Assembly (NCBI GenBank): GCA_902806595.1
Contig: CADCXC010000004.1
Span: 3,224,001 to 3,288,000 of the forward strand
Reading direction: 5' to 3'
Length of the DNA: 64,000 nucleotides
Source of the DNA: Pyrenopolyporus hunteri
Taxonomy: Eukaryota > Ascomycota > Sordariomycetes > Xylariales > Hypoxylaceae
Position numbers and translations under genes: made by a program. This document shows positions 57,069 to 64,000 of the stretch, one piece after another. The stretch's first letter is position 1. Each line of letters opens with the position of its first letter. Below the pieces are notes generated by a model. The model did no database searches and was not told where the DNA came from. It saw nothing but the letters and a program-made list of their open reading frames with translations.

Positions 57069-60000
57069 AATAATTATTTATATCGATAAATTATTTAATA
57101 TAATAAAATATATATTTATTTAATTATTTATTTTTTAATCGATTAATATTTTTTATTTTCGTTTTTAAAAATTTAGATATTAATTTATTTTATATATATC
57201 GAGTTTAGATATAAATTTATTCGATTTTTTACATTTTTTTTAGATTTTTTTTGGTTTTTTTTTTTTCGTTAATATTATAATAATCGATAATAATTTTCCG
57301 CGAAAAATTCGTCGTTATTAACGTTAATAATAATTTTTTATAAAATATTTAAAATAAAAATAATAAAAATTATTCGAATACGGTTAAAAAAACGTATAAA
57401 CGTTTTAATAAATTAATTATTAATATTATTAAAAAATTCGAAAAACGAAATAAAATTTTAAATCGTTTCGATAATAAAATATTTAACATTTAAATTCGAT
57501 TCGATTAATTTTTCGATAAATTTAAAATATTCGAAAAATTTAAAAAACGGCGATTTACGTTATTAATATAAAATTTTCGTTTAATTTTTAACTTTTTTTT
57601 TATTAACCTCTACTTTCGAAAAAACTTTTTTTTTCGTCGTTAATAACGTTTTTATTTATTAAAAAAATATAAATTATTATTATTATCGTTTACGTAATAA
57701 TTTACGAACGTTATTAACGTAAAACGTTTTTTTAATAAAAAATTAAATTTATAATAAATATATTAAAAAAATTTAATTAATTTTAATTAAAAAAAATAAA
57801 TTAAAATAATTTAATTTAAAATAATTTTTTCTTTTAAAATAATAAATTTCGATTATTACGAAAAAAAAATAAAATAATTTTTTTTTTATTTTAAATTAAT
57901 TTAAATAAATTATACGATAATAAATAAATTTTTCGAAATTTAAAATCATTTAAAAATAACGTTAATATTTTACGAGTTATAAATTAATTAAATATTTATA
58001 AAAATAATTAACGACTTTTAATAAATCGCGATATATTTACGTAATTAAAAGTTTTTTTAAATAACATTTTTAAAAATAATATTTTAAATGTTTTTTAAAT
58101 ATTATATATTATTTAATTTTATAATATTATTCGTTACATTATTATTTTATTAAAATAAAAATATAATTAATTTTATACGATATTTAAAAAAAACATTTTA
58201 TCGATTATTTTATCGAAATTATAATTTATATTAAAATTACGAAATTTTAATTAATATTTTACGCATTTATATATTAAACGTTTAATTTTTTTTTTATAAT
58301 TATATTACGTTTTAAAATATAATATAAATTATAAAAAAAACCGTTCGTTATATTAAATTAATTATTATAACGATAATCGAATCGAAAATTTATAATATTT
58401 CGACGATTACGTTTTAATTATAAAATATTTTCGTTTTTTTTTATAATATTAACGTTTTAGAAATAATTTTTATTAAATTCGAAAAAGTATAAATTAAATT
58501 TTTAAATATAACGAAAATTATATTTAAAATAATAATAATATCGAATTTTTAATTTAATAATTATTATATCGTAGTTATAAATAATAAAAGTTATATTATA
58601 AACGCCGTTAAAACGATTAATAATAAATATTTTAATTATGGTAAAAAAAATTATTAAGTGAAAAATTATCGTTAATATTTTTTTTAATAAAATTAACGAT
58701 TTTTAAATAAATACGAAAAATTTAAAAGTAATAAAATTACCTTTAAAAAAATTTTATTTAAAAACGATTAAAAAGTTCGTTTCGATAATTACGTAAAAAA
58801 TTTTTTTCGTAAATAAAAAAATAACGTTTAATTTAACGTTAAAACCGTTTAAAACGATAAAAACGATAAAATCGAACGTAATTTTTTCGAAATTTTAACC
58901 GTCGAATTAAATTTTAATTTCGATAAAAAATTTAAAGAATTTTTAACGATATAATGTAAAAATAAAACGGCGGCGTTTACTTCGTATAAATAAATACATT
59001 TAAATAACTTTTATTACGTATAAAAAATAAATTAATATAAAAAAATTAAAAAGATTTTTATAATTTATTTCGAATAAAATTATTTAAAAGTAAAATTTTT
59101 ATAATATTTTTCGATTACGATTATATTATTTATTATATATTAAAAATTTTAATTAAATTTTATCGACGATATTAAATAAATTAATTATTTAAAATAAAAA
59201 ATATAAAAAATCGAAGTTTTTCGATTAATTATAACGTTTTAATTATAATTAAATTCGAAATAATTAATAAATTAACTTTTTAATTTATTGTTTTAATAAA
59301 CGTTATTTTAAATAATATTTTTTTAAAAAATTTTATTTTAAATAAAGGTATTTTTTATAAATAAAAAACGTTTTACGTCGTTAATAAAAAATTAATTTTA
59401 AATAATTTTATAAATAAATCGACGTTATGTTTTTTAATTTCGAATTAACGTATAACGATTTATATTATTTACGAAATTATTTATTCGACGATCGAAATTT
59501 TTTTTATTAAATAATATAAATTAATATTTAAAAATTTTAAAGTATTATTTTATTTTAAATTTTACGAAAAAAAAATGTTTAAATTTTTTAATATTAAATT
59601 TAAACGAAAAAATAAAATAAAAATTTAATATTAAATAAATATAAACGATTATAATTTAATAAAATTATTATTTTAACGATATAATTTATCGTAAATTAAA
59701 ATTATAAAAAATTTTTTATTTAAATATAAAAGATTATATATAAAAAATAATATTAATTTTTAAAATTTATTATTTTTATTAATTTCGAAAAAAACTTTTA
59801 ACGAAATTATTAAATTTCGAATAATCGACGAAAATGTAATTTAACGATTTTATATCGATTATCGCCGTTTAAATAATATTATTATTAAAAATACTTATTT
59901 TTTACTTAACGTTATAAATTAAATCTAAAAAGTTATAAATTATAAATAATATATTTTTTTAAACTTTAAAAATAATTTTTAATATATTTTTATTTATTTT

Positions 60001-62465
60001 TTTTATCGAAAAAAAATAATATTTATAATATTATTTAAATTATATTAATAAAAGGTAATGTTTTTTAACTTTTATAACGTTTTAATAACGTTTTAATTTA
60101 TAATAAAAAAAATTTTAAAATTATATTAAAATTTCGTCGACGAATTATTAAACGACGTATATATATAAATCGATATTATAAAATATTTTTATAAACGTAT
60201 TATTATAATATTTTACCGTTTCGTCGAATATAATTTATTATTTAACTTTTAAAAGATATTATTATTCGTATAAAAAAACGTATTTTTAAGTTTTTTAATT
60301 TTAAAAAATAATATAAAAATTAATTCGACGAAAATCGTTACGATTAAAAACCGTTTTAAATTATTTATTATAATAAAAATACGAGTATTTATAAACGTAG
60401 TAAATTATTTTAAATATTTAATAAAGAATTATTTATTAATAACGGTATTTTTTTTAAAATTAATAAAAAAATTTAAAAATAAATTTATTATTTTAAATTA
60501 AATTATCGAAAATATTTAAAAAAATATTCGAAACGTTATTATTATTATATTTTTAATTAAACCGTTCGATTAACGTCGTTAATTAATTATTAAAATCGAT
60601 ATTAATTAAAAATATATAAAAATTATATTTTTATAACTTTATATATATAAATTAAACTTCGTTTTATATTTTATTATATATTTTTCGAAAAAATTAATTA
60701 ATATTTAATAAAAGTATATTATTTAAAAAAAAAATTATTAACGATTATATTAATATTTTAACATTAAAAATATTAAATCGAAAACGATAACGTAATTATA
60801 ATTATTAATTATAAATTATTTAAAATTTTAAATATAAAATTCGATTAATTTATAAAAATTTTACGTTTTTTAAACGTTATAAAATATTACGATATTTATA
60901 TTATTTATAAAATAAATAAAGTAAATATTTTAATCGATTATTTATTTTAATTCGAAATAATTTTATTCGTTAAAAAAATTAACGTTAAATTTTTAATAAT
61001 AAAATTATATAAATTTATTAAAATAAATTTATAAGTTATTTATAAATATTTTAATTAAAAAACGACGTTATTTTTTTTTTAAAAATCGAATAAATAAAAC
61101 ATTATTTTATAATATATAATAACCATTTATATAAAATTACTTAATATTAAAAAAACTTCGAAAATTCGTTTTATATTATAAATACGTCGATAAAAATAAC
61201 TATTTTAAAAATAATTTTTAAATACGATAAATTATTTATAATCGTAAAAAAAATTTATTAAAATTTAAATTATATTATAATTAATATTATATAAAAAAAC
61301 GCGGTTTAATAATATTAACATTTCGAAATAACGTTAATTGTTTAATAAATTATTATAAAATATTTAATATATTAATTAATAAAAAAATTAAATTCGATTT
61401 TTTTTAATTTATAATTTATTTACCCGTTAATTTCGTTAATATAATAAATAATTAATTATATTTTTATAACCGTTATTTATATTTTAATTATTATTAAATA
61501 TATAATAAATTAAATAATCGTTAAAATCGTATCGATAATATTTTTTATCGATATTATTTCGATATTTATTAAAATTAAAAAAACTTTTAATTATTTTCGT
61601 AAATAAATATTAAATAACGTTAACGTATTTATTAATAAAAAAATTAAATAATAACATTAAAAACGCGGTTTAATAATAAAATTTATTATTTCGTTATATT
61701 TTCGAAATAACGAAAAAATTAAAAAAATTAACGATAATTTAAAACGCATTATATTTAAAAAATATTAAATTAATTTAATCGTATAAAATTTTTTTAAAAT
61801 TATTAAAATAAACGGTAAATATTTATAACCGTATTTTTAAATTTAACGATTATAATAATTTTTTCCTTATATTTAAAACTTAATTTTTTTAAAATTAATA
61901 ATTAAATTATATTAAATACGTTCGAAAATCGACGAAAAAAAAAATAAATTTATTAAATAATTAATAACGTAATATAAAACGTTAATAATAAAAAATTATT
62001 TTAATAATTTAAAAATTTTTCGAAAATAAATTAAAATATATTTATAAAAATAAAAAAATTTTATTCGAATTTACGCGTTTAACGATTAAATTTTTCGAAT
62101 ACGATAATATATCGTTAAATATAAATTATATTATAATAATTTTTAAATTATCGTAAATTATTACGTCGATAATATATATTATTTACGAAATTTCGAAAAT
62201 ATTTTATTATTTAATAAATATAACGATATTAATTTATTTTTAATATATATAAACGACGATTATTTCGTATAAAATATATAATACGTTAATTTAATATTAT
62301 TAAAATATAACCGTTAATATATAATAAAATAAAAAAAAATATAAATATAAAATTTTAATATAATTTTTAATATATATAACTTTTAATATTATTTTAATAT
62401 TATTTTATATTTTAAATAAATTTATTTTAATAATTAAAAAATTATTATTAAATAAAAAAAAATAA

Positions 62466-62646
62466 TATAAATATTTAATTATATAATTTAAACTTTATTA
62501 TATAAAATATAAAAATAATATTTATCGATTATTAAAATTTAAAAAAATTAAATAATTTATAACATTTATATTTTATTTATAATTTAATTTCGTATAGATA
62601 TTAACGGGTTATAAACGTTATTAAAACGTAAAGTTAATAATATACA
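62466..62646 (+). repeat. Right LTR of the relic retroelement
   Basis: Gap-free match to the left repeat; keeps the terminal CA. Sequence of normal composition starts directly after it (62647 onward), so the mutated block ends sharply at the LTR boundary. Confidence 0.85.
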
Positions 62647-63180
62647 TGCCCCCCTCTTTAAAACCCGATATAAGCACCTTATGTAGGTACGTGTACCTAC
62701 CGCGTAGTAAGGTACACGTACATGTATACATCCATCTGTTAATTTGTACCTAGGTACCTAGGTACCTATCGTGGAATATATATACCTGGTACACCTATGT
62801 AATGTTCTAGCCCGCGTGCCAAGCCCCGCTCCGGGCGCATGCAACTGACCTAGGTAGGTACCTACCTACCTACCTACCTAGCTGGTCCCTTGAACTCGGT
62901 TCAATTCTTCCTTGGAAAGGCGAAGGTGGCCTTTCGGTTGAGCCTTGCGACTACAGTCTACACCTTCTCTTGTGCTACAATTCTCATCTTCGACTACATG
63001 TATATGCCTAGCTCGAGCATCCCAATGCGGCATCTACGGTGATCTTATGCAATTTATTTCTAGCCCTTTTCCCGCATCATTGCCTTTTCTTCGCTTTACC
63101 AACAGTCAGTCCGGGCCAAGCCCCTGCTGCCATCGCGTAGAATTTCAGTTGGCTTGGGCCGCGCAATATTGATATCGACA
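62647..63180. other. Region between the relic retroelement and ERV46
   Basis: Normal composition, with a C run at the border, TAGG/CCTA palindromes at 62685-62780 and 62848-62885, and the ERV46 promoter and 5' UTR. A short open frame at 62945 is not supported. Confidence 0.55.
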
Positions 63181-64000
63181 ATGCCTCCGAAATCGAGATT
63201 CACAAGGCTAGACGCCTTCACCAAGACTGTTGAGGATGCGCGGATACGGACCACGTCGGGCGGAATCGTCACCATTGTATCTCTGATAATCGTTCTCTAT
63301 CTTGCGTGGGGAGAATGGTCCGACTACAAGAGGATAGTCATCCATCCTGAACTTATTGTCGACAAGAGCAGAGGTGTGTCCAACTCCCCAAAAGTTCTTA
63401 CCGCATTCTCCTGCCCTGTTTCAAGCTGCTCAACCCTCTGGCCGCAGGACAACGAATGGAAATCCACATGAACATCACCTTTCCCAAGCTCCCTTGCGAA
63501 CTTCTGTCTCTTGACGTGATGGATGTGTCTGGCGAACAACAGCACGGCGTGTTGCATGGCGTGAAGAAAGTTAGGTTGCAACCCGCCTCCCAAGGGGGGG
63601 GTGTTATTGATGTGACTGCTTTATCTCTGTGAGTCAGGATCTCCTTAGGCCTTGTCGTCTGCTTCAGTTCCGCCCGACTAACGAATTCAGCCACGGCAAG
63701 GACGAAACCGCGGAGCATCTCGATCCTAACTACTGCGGCCCCTGCTATGGCGCTCCTGCTCCCAGCAATGCCGTGAAACCCGGTTGCTGTAATACCTGCG
63801 ACGAAGTGAGAGAAGCGTATGCCCAGGCGTCTTGGGCTTTTGGCAGGGGCGACGGTGTCGAGCAATGCCTGCGGGAGCATTACGCGGAGAAGTTGGACGA
63901 GCAGAGGCACGAAGGGTGCAGGATCGAAGGAGCAATTCGCGTCAACAAGGTGATTGGCAACTTTCACTTCGCACCGGGTCGAAGTTTTAGCAGCGGTAAC
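63181..64000 (+). CDS. ERV46: COPII vesicle cargo receptor ERV46 (ERGIC3-type), 5' part
   Basis: Erv46 and Erv41 form a complex that cycles between ER and Golgi and retrieves leaked ER proteins. Exons seen: 63181-63373, 63448-63628 and 63691 to the edge; the 3' part is missing. The N-terminus MPPKSRFTRLDAFTKTVEDA precedes the first membrane helix (IVTIVSLIIVLYLAW). The luminal part contains NITFPKLPCELLSLDVMDVS and, in exon 3, the Cys-rich block YCGPCYGA ... CCNTCDEVREAYA, then EGCRIEGAIRVNKVIGNFHF and APGRSF. All splice phases agree. An alternative ATG upstream at 63154 is out of family register. Confidence 0.93.

Larger units (their letters stand above)
56888..62646 (+). mobile_element. RIP-degenerated LTR retrotransposon relic (5.76 kb)
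   Basis: The base composition drops abruptly to almost pure A/T at both edges. Nearly every remaining C is followed by G. The block is bounded by 181-nt direct repeats, 56888-57068 and 62466-62646. The repeats begin TA, as TG would after mutation; the right copy ends CA and the left TA. An A-rich purine run (about 62450-62465) directly precedes the right repeat, like a polypurine tract, so the element probably reads left to right. No open frame survives. The superfamily cannot be told. No clear target-site duplication was found. Confidence 0.88.

Noticed and set aside
1..64000. Secondary-metabolite or other functional gene cluster
   Set aside because: No polyketide synthase, peptide synthetase, terpene cyclase, P450 or dedicated transporter is present; genes are unrelated housekeeping functions.

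Overview
The window is nuclear DNA of a filamentous ascomycete (Pezizomycotina, most likely Sordariomycetes, possibly Xylariales). The evidence is: genes split by many 50-90 nt introns with GT-AG ends and CTAAC-like branch sites; fungal-type products (Zn2Cys6 regulator, GH37 secreted trehalase, Phe-type DAHP synthase); intergenic DNA full of (TAGG)n/(CCTA)n motifs; and one retroelement destroyed by RIP-like C-to-T mutation. The order-level placement is an inference.

Layout, left to right: a partial lysine-rich hypothetical gene (-); cytochrome c1 (-); DAHP synthase (-); a FAR-17a/AIG1-like membrane protein (-); a WD40-cyclophilin (-); a nine-exon Zn2Cys6 regulator (+); GINS subunit SLD5 (+); PP2A methylesterase PPE1 (+), convergent with tRNA-dihydrouridine synthase DUS2 (-); a large uncharacterised fungal protein (+); an FHA-kinase checkpoint protein (+); an uncharacterised 979-aa protein (+); an intron-bearing tRNA-Thr(AGU) (-); oligosaccharyltransferase STT3 (-); ATP synthase subunit e (-), divergent from dynein intermediate chain (+); nucleoporin NUP159 (-), divergent from proteasome beta2 PUP1 (+); a secreted trehalase (+); a 5.76-kb AT-rich relic LTR retrotransposon; and the start of ERV46 (+), cut by the right edge. 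I joined exons by hand for every spliced gene, and each complete model closes in frame.

The genes do not form a pathway or a secondary-metabolite cluster. They are mostly housekeeping: respiration (CYT1, ATP synthase e), aromatic amino acids, DNA replication and checkpoint, RNA modification, secretion and glycosylation, nuclear transport, proteolysis.

The most unusual content is in RNA processing and genome defence. The trehalase gene cannot be spliced in frame with ordinary introns at two places. At both, the sequence fits a [D1,2] spliceosomal twin intron (stwintron): an internal intron sits between nucleotides 1 and 2 of an outer intron's donor, and both split a Tyr codon after its first base. 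The Zn2Cys6 gene contains a 6-nt microexon. The RIP-like block has lost nearly every C that is not in a CpG, so CpG is spared. Its 181-nt LTRs align without gaps and differ only by transitions.
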